From Bradyrhizobium sp. SZCCT0153 (GTDB lineage: Bacteria > Pseudomonadota > Alphaproteobacteria > Rhizobiales > Xanthobacteraceae), in NCBI RefSeq assembly GCF_018129995.1, contig NZ_JAFCKS010000001.1:248001-312000 (forward strand): a stretch of 64,000 nt of DNA, in the 5' to 3' direction. Positions 10,021 through 17,024 of this stretch are shown one piece after another (positions within the stretch are counted from its first letter, which is position 1; every line of letters begins with the position of its first letter). The position numbers were made by a program, and so were the translations under genes. Below the pieces are notes generated by a model. The model had not been told where the DNA came from. It saw nothing but the letters and a program-made list of their open reading frames with translations, and made no database searches.

Positions 10021-10989
10021 ATGTCCATGCCTGCCTTGTTCAAGGGACGCCTGTCGATCCCCGTGATCGGTTCGCCGCTCTTCATCATCTCGGTGCCCGA
10101 TCTCGTGATCGCGCAGTGCAAGGCGGGCGTGGTCGGCTCGTTTCCGTCGCTAAACGCGCGTCCGCCGGAGCTGCTCGACGAATGGCTGGCGCGAATCACC
10201 GAAGAGCTCGCGGCCTATGACCGCGCGCATCCCGACAAGCCGTCGGCGCCGTTCGCGGTCAACCAGATCGTGCACAAGTCGAACAATCGGCTCGACCATG
10301 ACATGCAGCTCTGCGCCAAGTACAAGGTGCCGATGATCATCTCCTCGCTCGGCGCGCGCGAGGAACTGAACCAGGCCGTGCACGGCTGGGGCGGCATCGT
10401 CTTCCACGACGTGATCAACCAGAAATTCGCGCACAAGGCGATCGAGAAAGGCGCCGACGGCCTGATCCTGGTCGCGGCCGGCGCCGGCGGCCATGCCGGC
10501 ACGATCTCGCCGCTGGCGTTCGTTGCGGAAACGCGAAAATGGTTCGACGGGCCGATCGCGCTGTCGGGCGCCATCGGCAACGGCAAGGCGATCCGCGCCG
10601 CGCGCATCCTCGGCGCCGACTTTGCCTATATCGGCTCGGCCTTCATTGCCACCAAGGAAGCCAACGCGGTCGAGCGCTACAAGGAGATGATCGCGGGTTC
10701 GACGGCCGACGACATCGTCTATTCCAACCTTTTCACCGGCGTGCACGGCAACTACCTGAAACCCTCGATCCTCGCCGCCGGCATGGATCCGGAAAACCTG
10801 CCGACCTCCGATCCGTCCAAGATGAATTTCGGCACCGATGCCTCCGGTGAGCGTGCCAAGCCCAAGGCCTGGAAGGAGATCTGGGGCTCGGGCCAGGGCA
10901 TCGGCAGCGTCGACGGCATCCTGCCCGCCGCAGAACTGATCGCGCGCTTCAAGAAGGAATATGAGGAAGCGATCGATCCGCCGTTGTGA
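10021..10989 (+). CDS. Nitronate monooxygenase family FMN enzyme
   Basis: 322-residue TIM-barrel flavoprotein of the 2-nitropropane dioxygenase family, which oxidises alkyl nitronates such as propionate 3-nitronate. The N-terminus has the FMN-pocket sequence PVIGSPLFIISVPDLVIAQCKAGVVGSFP (split here by function: residues 12-40). The phosphate-binding loop AAGAGGHAG is at about 153-161. The open frame begins at 9826, but MSMPALFKGRLSIPVIGSP is the family N-terminus. A clear paralogue lies at 46314-47288 on the other strand. The in vivo substrate is unknown; many family members turn out to be quinone reductases. Confidence 0.88.
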   Translation: MSMPALFKGRLSIPVIGSPLFIISVPDLVIAQCKAGVVGSFPSLNARPPELLDEWLARITEELAAYDRAHPDKPSAPFAVNQIVHKSNNRLDHDMQLCAKYKVPMIISSLGAREELNQAVHGWGGIVFHDVINQKFAHKAIEKGADGLILVAAGAGGHAGTISPLAFVAETRKWFDGPIALSGAIGNGKAIRAARILGADFAYIGSAFIATKEANAVERYKEMIAGSTADDIVYSNLFTGVHGNYLKPSILAAGMDPENLPTSDPSKMNFGTDASGERAKPKAWKEIWGSGQGIGSVDGILPAAELIARFKKEYEEAIDPPL

Positions 10990-10996
10990 ACCATGC

Positions 10997-11032
10997 TGTC
11001 GTCCCGGCCTTCGCCGGGACGACACTTTTTGT
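10997..11032. terminator. Palindromic terminator, member of a repeated intergenic family
   Basis: A perfect 12-pair stem TGTCGTCCCGGC (10997-11008) and GCCGGGACGACA (11013-11024) has a CTTC loop and is followed by CTTTTTGTTT. It starts eight bases after the stop codon. The GTCCCGGC...GCCGGGAC palindrome is, from memory, a frequent intergenic repeat in Bradyrhizobium chromosomes, here serving as a terminator. Confidence 0.8.
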
Positions 11033-11062
11033 TTAACTCCGAATGTGCACCACGGAGAAGCG

Positions 11063-11836
11063 ATGACCGCGATCTACCGCGTCGACGGCAACAGCGTCGT
11101 CACCAGCCCGGATGCGGCGGGTCCGTGGGACCGACGCATGCAGCACGGCTCGGCGCCGGCTTCGCTGGTGACGTGGGCGGCCGAACGCATTCCGACCCCG
11201 GTGCCGATGGATATCGCGCGCGTCACCATCGATCTGATGCGCCCCGTTCCGGTGGCGCCGCTGACGATTGCGACCGAGGTCTTGCGCGAGGGTCGCAAGA
11301 TCCAGCTCTGCGAAATCAAGCTGCTTGCCGACGGCGTGCAGGTGGTCGGCGCCACCGTGCTCAAGATCAAGCGCCAGGCGCTGACGCTGCCCGACGACAT
11401 CAGGGCGCTGCCGGTCGAGTTGCCCGCGCCCGAGGATTCGCTGGTCGAGGATGGTCATGCCGCCACCAGCCCGTTCGTGCGTTCGGTCTCGATGCGTGCT
11501 GCGCGCGGCCGCTTCGGCCAGGCTGGGGCCGGCGCGATCTGGTTTCGCGTCGACCATCCCCTGATCGAGGGCGAAGCGGTCTCGCAGGCGATGCGCGCCG
11601 TGGTCGCGGCCGATTTTTCCAACGGCACCGCCTCGACGCTCGACTTTCGCGCCTGGACCTACATCAACGCCGACCTTACCGTGAGCTTTTCACGCCAGCC
11701 GATCGGCGAATGGGTCCTGCTCGACGGGGACTCCTGGATCGGTCCGGATGGCGCCGGGCTCGCGATGTCGCGGCTCGCAGACAGGCAAGGCTATTTCGGC
11801 CGGGCCGTGCAGAGTCTGGTGATCGAGAAGCGGTGA
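11063..11836 (+). CDS. Acyl-CoA thioesterase-like protein (double hotdog fold)
   Basis: 257 residues resembling the TesB-like thioesterase superfamily. The N-terminal hotdog carries the strand pattern PASLVTWAAERIPTPVPMDIARVTIDLMRPVPVAPL, and a second hotdog follows to the C-terminus (DGDSWIGPDGAGLAMSRLAD near 228-247). Relatives hydrolyse acyl-CoA or act as acyl carriers' partners; the substrate is not predictable. The ATG at 11063 has GGAGAAGCG directly upstream. It follows a terminator and so is likely transcribed from its own promoter in the short gap. Confidence 0.72.
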   Translation: MTAIYRVDGNSVVTSPDAAGPWDRRMQHGSAPASLVTWAAERIPTPVPMDIARVTIDLMRPVPVAPLTIATEVLREGRKIQLCEIKLLADGVQVVGATVLKIKRQALTLPDDIRALPVELPAPEDSLVEDGHAATSPFVRSVSMRAARGRFGQAGAGAIWFRVDHPLIEGEAVSQAMRAVVAADFSNGTASTLDFRAWTYINADLTVSFSRQPIGEWVLLDGDSWIGPDGAGLAMSRLADRQGYFGRAVQSLVIEKR

Positions 11837-11984
11837 GCGTGACGGCTTTGGCCGCGCCCAGTCCCGGTGCCATTTGAATGGCAGGCTTTGAATGGCAGAC
11901 TTCCGCCGCCGCGGAAGGGATGCCCTGGTCGCGAACCCCTTCTTGTCCGGAGGCTCTCTTGTTCGACGCCAGCGTCCTGCCAGT

Positions 11985-12083
11985 TCACATGCCGTAGAAG
12001 ATCTTGATCTCCCACAGCACCACAACGATAGCCGTGATCAACGTGACCGCAGCCACCGCACTTTCCAAGGAAGCGACTCTCAT
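11985..12083 (-). CDS. Possible 32-residue single-span membrane peptide
   Basis: The 560-base stretch 11837-12396 has no ordinary gene. On the minus strand it holds an ATG-started frame reading MRVASLESAVAAV...FYGM. The middle (about residues 9-24) is a hydrophobic helix long enough to cross the membrane once. A GGAG ribosome site sits eight bases before the ATG. No family is recognised. The combination of ribosome site, ATG and a clean membrane segment makes it plausible, but short chance frames of this kind exist. Confidence 0.4.
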   Translation of the reverse strand: MRVASLESAVAAVTLITAIVVVLWEIKIFYGM

Positions 12084-12323
12084 TTGATACTCCGCTTCCC
12101 AGCCCCGTTCAGCGATCTAGTTGATTCGTAGATTCGCCGGCAATTGCCCGCGCACCGCCTCTTCACGCTCTGTGGCGCGCTGTTGTTTGCGGGCCACAAC
12201 AACCCGTAAAATCCCGGGTGAGGAAGCTGCGGCGCGTCGACTTTCCCGCGGCATGTGTGCAGGGAGGAGAGTGGGCTTCGGCCCCGAGTACAGTTAATCC
12301 CGCATACCTCCGGTCCGCTGCGT

Positions 12324-12338
12324 TTAACGGCAGATTAA
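12324..12338. promoter_or_regulatory. CtrA-type binding box TTAA-N7-TTAA
   Basis: The sequence TTAACGGCAGATTAAC at 12324-12339 matches the full alphaproteobacterial CtrA consensus TTAA-N7-TTAAC exactly. It lies 58 bases before the ATG of the small gene at 12397, where an activator or repressor site would be expected. The surrounding DNA is GC-rich, so a chance perfect match is less likely than in AT-rich DNA. Confidence 0.55.
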
Positions 12339-12396
12339 CCATCGCCAGCCCAGAATCCCCCTCACGGCCGCCAATCGGGGCCGAGAGGGACAGGCG

Positions 12397-12645
12397 ATGG
12401 ACTTCGATTTTCTCAACGCCAAGACGGCAGCTTCGCTGGACGAAATCCGCGTTCGCGTGGCGCATGCGCTGGCCCGCCACCCGTTGTGCCGCAATGTGCG
12501 CTTCGACATCCTCAGTGTCCCCCGCACCCGCCGGGGCGGCAATTGGACGGTGACGCTGCAATCGGTCGAGCCGCGCGCGGTCTGGGAGGCCTCGGAGATC
12601 GTAGCGGACATCCAGGACGCCTACGATCTCGCGCTAGCCGCCTGA
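12397..12645 (+). CDS. Small conserved cytoplasmic protein, unknown function
   Basis: 82 residues, MDFDFLNAKTAASLDEIRVR onward, with no signal peptide or membrane span. The pattern of an N-terminal helix rich in Arg/His (VRVAHALARHPLCRNVRF), then strands (WTVTLQSVEP) and a C-terminal helix (WEASEIVADIQDAYDLALAA) suggests a compact alpha/beta fold. No family is recognised. The start has a modest GAGAGG upstream. Its notable feature is the CtrA-type box 58 bases upstream, which would link it to the cell cycle. Confidence 0.65.
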   Translation: MDFDFLNAKTAASLDEIRVRVAHALARHPLCRNVRFDILSVPRTRRGGNWTVTLQSVEPRAVWEASEIVADIQDAYDLALAA

Positions 12646-12747
12646 TTTCGTTGGATTTTTCTGATCATGTCGCGGCAGTCCGCGCGATTGCCGCCGCAAT
12701 GGCACGCTTAAGCCTTAATTTTCGCCTAGTTTCCGGGCACTGATCAC

Positions 12748-13485
12748 ATGGACTTGAAGTCGGACGCGGAGAGACGTTTGTCCAGAGCCATCACCATCCT
12801 CGTGCTGACCTGTTTCCTCGTCCTCGGCGCTGCCACAACCGCCATTCTCGGCCGCGACAGCGTGCCCGATGTCAGCGCGGAAATGATCTCGCAGACGCCG
12901 CCCAAGCCGCTCGCGACCAACCGCGCAGCCAAGGCCGACCGCTTGGTTCCGACGCTGGCGCTGGCCTCGGCCGCGATCGACCCGGTGCAGGTTCCCGCGG
13001 ACAAGCTGTCACGGATGCCGGTGCTGACCGAGCCGCTGCGCCAGGCGTTCGCTGCTGCGTCGCCGACGGATTTCCCGATGCCCAAGGCGAATGTGAACGA
13101 GGCACCCGCGGCGGCGGAGGTTCCGGCGGTCGAAGTCCCGGCCAAGCCCAAGGTCGTGGCCAAGCCGCAGCCGCAGAAATCCTATTCGCTGCTCTCCGAC
13201 GTTCAGATATCGGGCATCAAGGATCGCCTGAAACTGTCGTCGTCGCAGGAGTATTACTGGCCCTCGGTCGAGGCCGCGCTGCGCAATGTCGTCCGCAAGA
13301 TTTCGGCCAACAAGCTCTCCAATCCACATGGGCAGGCCGTGCCGATCGATCCCAATTGCGACGAGGTCCAGCAGTTGAAGTCGGCGGCGATGCCGCTGCT
13401 GTTCCAGTTGCGTGACGACCAGAAAGAGGAAGTGCGCAAGCTCGCCCGCATCATCGGGCTCGAGAAGGTCGCGCAGCAGATCTGA
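12748..13485 (+). CDS. Membrane-anchored periplasmic protein with a Spy/LTXXQ-like C-terminal domain, unknown function
   Basis: 245 residues. One N-terminal membrane helix (AITILVLTCFLVLGAATTAILG, about 13-34) is followed by a proline/alanine-rich spacer to about 150. A helical C-terminal domain follows, with LSDVQISGIKDRLKLSSSQ and LLFQLRDDQKEEVRKLAR, reminiscent of the LTXXQ motifs of Spy-like periplasmic proteins. The resemblance is in pattern only. It is followed 86 bases later by another membrane-anchored protein on the same strand, and the two may work together. Confidence 0.62.
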   Translation: MDLKSDAERRLSRAITILVLTCFLVLGAATTAILGRDSVPDVSAEMISQTPPKPLATNRAAKADRLVPTLALASAAIDPVQVPADKLSRMPVLTEPLRQAFAAASPTDFPMPKANVNEAPAAAEVPAVEVPAKPKVVAKPQPQKSYSLLSDVQISGIKDRLKLSSSQEYYWPSVEAALRNVVRKISANKLSNPHGQAVPIDPNCDEVQQLKSAAMPLLFQLRDDQKEEVRKLARIIGLEKVAQQI

Positions 13486-13571
13486 CGCGCAGGTTCCTGC
13501 GGAAACTGCACCGGTATCAGGAACATCCGGCAATCGACAAGCGTTGCTCGCTCCAAAGAGGGAGTGGACCA

Positions 13572-14294
13572 ATGCGCGCCTCGACAGCCTATTTCGTCGG
13601 TGCCGGAACCATCGTCGTGGCCATCGCCATCGGTCTCGGCGGCGGCATTGTCGCCGGCAATATCATGAATCCGGTCTCGCCCAAGCAAGGTCCGGACACG
13701 AGCAAGCTGGCGCAGCGCGCTGAAGCCGCCAAACCCGCAACGACGGACGCGCCATCCGAACGCCTGCAATATCTCACCGGTTCGCAAGCCTTCGGCACGA
13801 TGATCGCCCCGCCGGCGCAGGCCGAAGCCAAGTCTGACAAGAAGTCCGAAGAAAAGTCCGAAGCCGCCAAAACCGAAGCCGCAAAGCCCGACACGCAGAC
13901 CACTCAGGCGAACGCGGAGCCCCCGGCGCCACAGCCTTCGCAAGCGGCCGCAGTGGAGCCGCCCAGGCCGGCACCGGCATCGCATCCGCAAGTCGAAAAG
14001 CCTGCCGAGCGGCAGGCATCGACCGAGCCGTCATCCTCCCCCGACAACGCTTACGCCAAAGCCAGGGATTCTGACGTGAAGCGTGCCGCGTCCGAACGGC
14101 GCCGGACGGAGCGCCGCGACCGTTGGGCCGAGCGCCGTCACTATGATTCGCGCGAGCCGCGAAGTATGCGCGACCGCACGGATTGGGACGACGTCGCGCG
14201 CAACATCCGCGAGGATTCCGATGCGCGCGATGTCGCAAGCCGTCCGCGCGGCGGCTTCCCGCAGATCAGGCTGTTCGGGTCTGACGACGACTAG
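13572..14294 (+). CDS. Membrane-anchored protein with Ala/Pro/Glu-rich linker and charged tail, unknown function
   Basis: 240 residues. Residues 7-30 (YFVGAGTIVVAIAIGLGGGIVAG) are a membrane helix. The long linker (about 45-170) is rich in Ala, Pro, Lys and Glu with KSDKKSEEKSEAAK-type repeats. The C-terminal 70 residues are strongly charged (RRRTERRDRWAERRHYDSREPR) and end in RLFGSDDD. It looks like a periplasmic tether such as proteins bridging the envelope, but no family is recognised. The start ATG has GAGGGAG upstream. Confidence 0.6.
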   Translation: MRASTAYFVGAGTIVVAIAIGLGGGIVAGNIMNPVSPKQGPDTSKLAQRAEAAKPATTDAPSERLQYLTGSQAFGTMIAPPAQAEAKSDKKSEEKSEAAKTEAAKPDTQTTQANAEPPAPQPSQAAAVEPPRPAPASHPQVEKPAERQASTEPSSSPDNAYAKARDSDVKRAASERRRTERRDRWAERRHYDSREPRSMRDRTDWDDVARNIREDSDARDVASRPRGGFPQIRLFGSDDD

Positions 14295-14393
14295 ACTAAA
14301 TTAGCCCGCAGGGTCGCGCGACCCCGTGAAGCTGCGCTCGCCCTGTCCCGTGGTCGCGCAGGAGTGTTGAGCCGAAAAGCCTTGAGCCGTGCG

Positions 14394-15974
14394 TCAGCCG
14401 AGAATCGCGGCCGCCGCGCATTCGGCGATCAGGATGGTCGGCGTCTGGATGTTGCCGGAGATCATGATCGGGATCGCCGAGGCGTCGGCGACATGCAGGC
14501 CGTCGATGCCGCGCACCTGCAGGCGCTGCGGATCGACGACGGCCATGGCATCCGTGCCCATCCGGCAGGTCGAGGCGGCGTGATAGAGTGTCGTGCAATG
14601 ACCGCGAATATAGTCGGCGATTTCGCTGTCGCTCACCGCTTCCGCGCTCGGCGTCACCTCGCTTGCGACCATCTCCTTGAGCGGTGATTGCGCGGCGATG
14701 CGACGATTGAGGCGCACGCCTTCGATCATGGTCGCGAGGTCGTTGCCGCCGGCGTCCGACGAGAAATAGCCGGGGTCGATCGCGGGATGCTCGATCGGGT
14801 CCGACGAGCGCAGCGTGATCCGGCCGCGGCTGTTCGGCCGCTGCAAGGTCGCATGCAGCGTGATGCCCGGCTTGGACGACAGGAAACGAACATAGTCGCG
14901 GTGCGGGCTGATCGCGCCGTAGAGCTGAAGGTCGGGCTCGACGCCGGGACGGCTCCGCACATGTGCGCCGGCGGCGACCCAGGGAGACGTGCGCGGGCCG
15001 CTGCGGTGCGCCTGCCATTCCGCAAGGCTCGCGGCGAGACTCTCGTCGGTCCAGGCACCGACGCCGATCTTCTCCTTCGTGTAGAAGGTGATGGGAATGT
15101 TGATGTGGTCCTGGAGATCCTTGCCGACGCCTGCCAGCTCATGCACGACGTCGACGCCGACGGCCTTCAATTCGTCAGCCGGGCCGACGCCCGACAGCAA
15201 CAATTGTTGTGCCGAGCTGATGGCCCCGGAGGCGAGCACCACCTCGCCGGTTGCGAAGGCGCTCTTTGGCTGCCCGTCCTCGAGATATTCGACGCCGATC
15301 GCGCGGGAGCGCTCGATGATGATGCGGGTGACGCGCACGCTTGTCTTCAGCGTGAGATTGGCCCGCGTCAGCGCCGGCCGCAGATAGGCCTTGCCGGTGC
15401 CGAAGCGCTCGCCGTCCTTGATGACGAACTGGAACAAGCCGGCGCCTTCCTGGGTCGCGCCGTTGAAATCGGGATTGTACGGGAGCCCTGCGGCCCGTGC
15501 CGCCTCGAGCCATTTCAGTTCGTTCGGGTCGACATGGGGAACGTCGGCGACGTGCAGCGGCCCGCTCGTGCCGTGCAGGGGATCGTCGATGAAGCGCGCA
15601 TTGTTCTCGAACGCGATGAACTTCGGCAGCACGTCGCGCCACGCCCAGCCGGCGCAGCCTGCCTTCGCCCAGCCGTCGTAATCGGAGGGCAGGCCGCGGA
15701 TATAGATCATCGCGTTCATCGCGCCGGAGCCGCCGACCATCTTGCCGCGCGGCCAGAAGATCCGCCGGCCGCGGCAGCCGGCTTGCGGTTCGGTGTAATA
15801 GCCCCAGTCGACCGCGGTGTTGAACATCGTCGGCCAGTCCGCCGGAATGTCGGACGCCAGCGGCGCCGCACGGCCTGCCTCCAGCACCAGCACCTTGCGG
15901 TGCGGATCGGCCGACAGCCGGTTGGCCAGCACGCAGCCGGCCGAGCCGGCGCCTACGATGATCGTGTCGTACAT
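14394..15974 (-). CDS. GMC-family FAD oxidoreductase (choline/alcohol dehydrogenase type)
   Basis: 526 residues. The N-terminal FAD-binding motif MYDTIIVGAGSAGCVLANRLS identifies the true start, although the frame stays open 15 codons upstream. The GMC signature GSGAMNAMIYIRG is at about 86-98 and the catalytic region DPGYFSSDAGGNDLATM... with HAASTCRMG at about 475-483 carries the conserved His. Family members oxidise choline, aliphatic or aromatic alcohols or polyethylene glycol at the membrane or in the cytoplasm. No betaine aldehyde dehydrogenase gene is nearby, so a choline role (betA) is not supported. Confidence 0.88.
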   Translation of the reverse strand: MYDTIIVGAGSAGCVLANRLSADPHRKVLVLEAGRAAPLASDIPADWPTMFNTAVDWGYYTEPQAGCRGRRIFWPRGKMVGGSGAMNAMIYIRGLPSDYDGWAKAGCAGWAWRDVLPKFIAFENNARFIDDPLHGTSGPLHVADVPHVDPNELKWLEAARAAGLPYNPDFNGATQEGAGLFQFVIKDGERFGTGKAYLRPALTRANLTLKTSVRVTRIIIERSRAIGVEYLEDGQPKSAFATGEVVLASGAISSAQQLLLSGVGPADELKAVGVDVVHELAGVGKDLQDHINIPITFYTKEKIGVGAWTDESLAASLAEWQAHRSGPRTSPWVAAGAHVRSRPGVEPDLQLYGAISPHRDYVRFLSSKPGITLHATLQRPNSRGRITLRSSDPIEHPAIDPGYFSSDAGGNDLATMIEGVRLNRRIAAQSPLKEMVASEVTPSAEAVSDSEIADYIRGHCTTLYHAASTCRMGTDAMAVVDPQRLQVRGIDGLHVADASAIPIMISGNIQTPTILIAECAAAAILG

Positions 15975-16083
15975 TGGGAAACGCTCCGCGAAGACCTTCA
16001 TCCCGCGGAGCGCTTGCAAGATTTGTGCTTCGGAAACGATCGTACGCTCTCACCCTTCCCTCCAGAGGAGGGTGAAACCGTGC

Positions 16084-16308
16084 TCATCCCCCACGCGACT
16101 CGACGACCTTGCGGCAGGCATCGGAGAGCTTCGACTTGTTCTCGCGCAGGCAAGCGTTCATCTGCGGCGGCTTGCCGACATGTTCAGCGCAGAATTTGCT
16201 AGCGTCGCCGCGGCAGGCCATCTGCTCCTGCAGCGTCGGGCCGGATTGCGCCGCGGCGCGCAGGGCGGTGGCGGCGAGCAGCAGCGCGGCAAGAACCGAA
16301 ATCTTCAT
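16084..16308 (-). CDS. Small secreted cysteine-rich-repeat protein
   Basis: 74 residues starting MKISVLAALLLAATALRAAA, a clear signal peptide cut near residue 22. The mature part has the pattern C-x6-C-x13-C-x12-C (MACRGDASKFCAEH...ACLRENKSKLSDACRKVV). This matches the single cysteine-rich repeat seen in the Golgi-GLG1-like repeat family found in many alphaproteobacteria. An excellent ribosome site (GAGGTG, six bases) selects the ATG at 16308. It lies just upstream of the GMC oxidoreductase on the same strand, 109 bases away. Function unknown; the four cysteines likely form two disulfides in the periplasm. Confidence 0.72.
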   Translation of the reverse strand: MKISVLAALLLAATALRAAAQSGPTLQEQMACRGDASKFCAEHVGKPPQMNACLRENKSKLSDACRKVVESRGG

Positions 16309-16543
16309 AGAGCACCTCATTGGGAATGTCGTTGGTCCCGCTTGGGATCGAACGAGCCGGACCATCTCGCGAAGGCCGGGCGCAGGTCCATGCCATGTTC
16401 ATGGCGTCGGCCGGTCCATCAGGCTGCCGTACCCCCATTTTCATGGCATGTATCTGTCCGCCGTCTTTTGCCATTCAGGCTGCACGTCGGCTGCGAGACC
16501 CGGTGATTGCATCGGGACGCCGAACGGGAAGCAGGAGAGCAAG

Positions 16544-16834
16544 ATGTCGAAAAGAGCGGGAGCGCTGAGCGCCGGGCTGACGATCATGGCGCTGGCGGGT
16601 GCGGCGATGGTGTCGATGGGCACGAGCCCTGCGCAAGCGGTGGTCTATTGCAAGACGGTCGGCGTGCCCAAGGGCTGCGTGGTGCGGCCGACCGCGGCGG
16701 TGGTGGTCGCGCCGGGAGCGCCGGTTGCGGCGGTCGCGGTCGCGACACCCGGTGTCGGTGCGCCCGGTGTTGGCGTGCGCGCGGGCACGCCGATGAATCG
16801 CGGTGGTCCGGTCAATCGCGTCGGCGTGCGCTGA
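16544..16834 (+). CDS. Small secreted Val/Pro/Gly-rich protein, unknown function
   Basis: 96 residues. The signal peptide spans about 1-32 (LSAGLTIMALAGAAMVSMGTSPAQA). Two cysteines follow in VVYCKTVGVPKGCVVRP, then a low-complexity region of Val-Ala-Pro-Gly repeats (VAPGAPVAAVAVATPGVGAPGVGV) and an Asn/Arg tail. The ribosome site CAGGAGAGC precedes the ATG. The gene diverges from the cysteine-rich-repeat gene at 16084-16308, sharing a 235-base intergenic region that must hold both promoters. Confidence 0.65.
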   Translation: MSKRAGALSAGLTIMALAGAAMVSMGTSPAQAVVYCKTVGVPKGCVVRPTAAVVVAPGAPVAAVAVATPGVGAPGVGVRAGTPMNRGGPVNRVGVR

Positions 16835-16861
16835 GCTTGTCTTCACCTCGTCCCGCTCTTG

Positions 16862-16887
16862 TCCGCCGAAGCTTTGGCGAACGCGGA
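16862..16887. repeat. Palindromic intergenic repeat, copy 1
   Basis: The sequence TCCGCCGAAGCTTTGGCGAA (then CGCGGA) is an imperfect palindrome. A close relative in reverse orientation lies at 22410-22436. Both are in gaps between genes. From memory, elements with the core GCCGAAGC(C/T)TTGGCGAA are scattered through Bradyrhizobium genomes. Confidence 0.55.
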
Positions 16888-16913
16888 TGAGGGATGAGGG
16901 ATGAGGGATGAGG
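16886..16913. repeat. Tandem heptamer repeat, four copies of GATGAGG
   Basis: Four perfect head-to-tail copies of the seven-base unit GATGAGG at 16886-16913 follow directly after the palindromic repeat, between the small secreted gene and the end of the histidine kinase. Seven-base arrays vary readily in copy number between strains. Confidence 0.9.
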
Positions 16914-17024
16914 GAGAAGAGTTCGGGCGAAGGAGCCTTGCGGACGAACCCTCCGTCCTCCGCGGGCAAAACATCCGGCCCGTCCCTCTCTCCGCGCGTC
17001 CCACACGTTCGGAGAGGGGGCTTT

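Noticed and set aside
14394..15974. Choline dehydrogenase betA assignment for the GMC oxidoreductase
   Set aside because: The family fits but no betB, betI or betaine genes are near, and the motifs do not separate choline from other alcohols.
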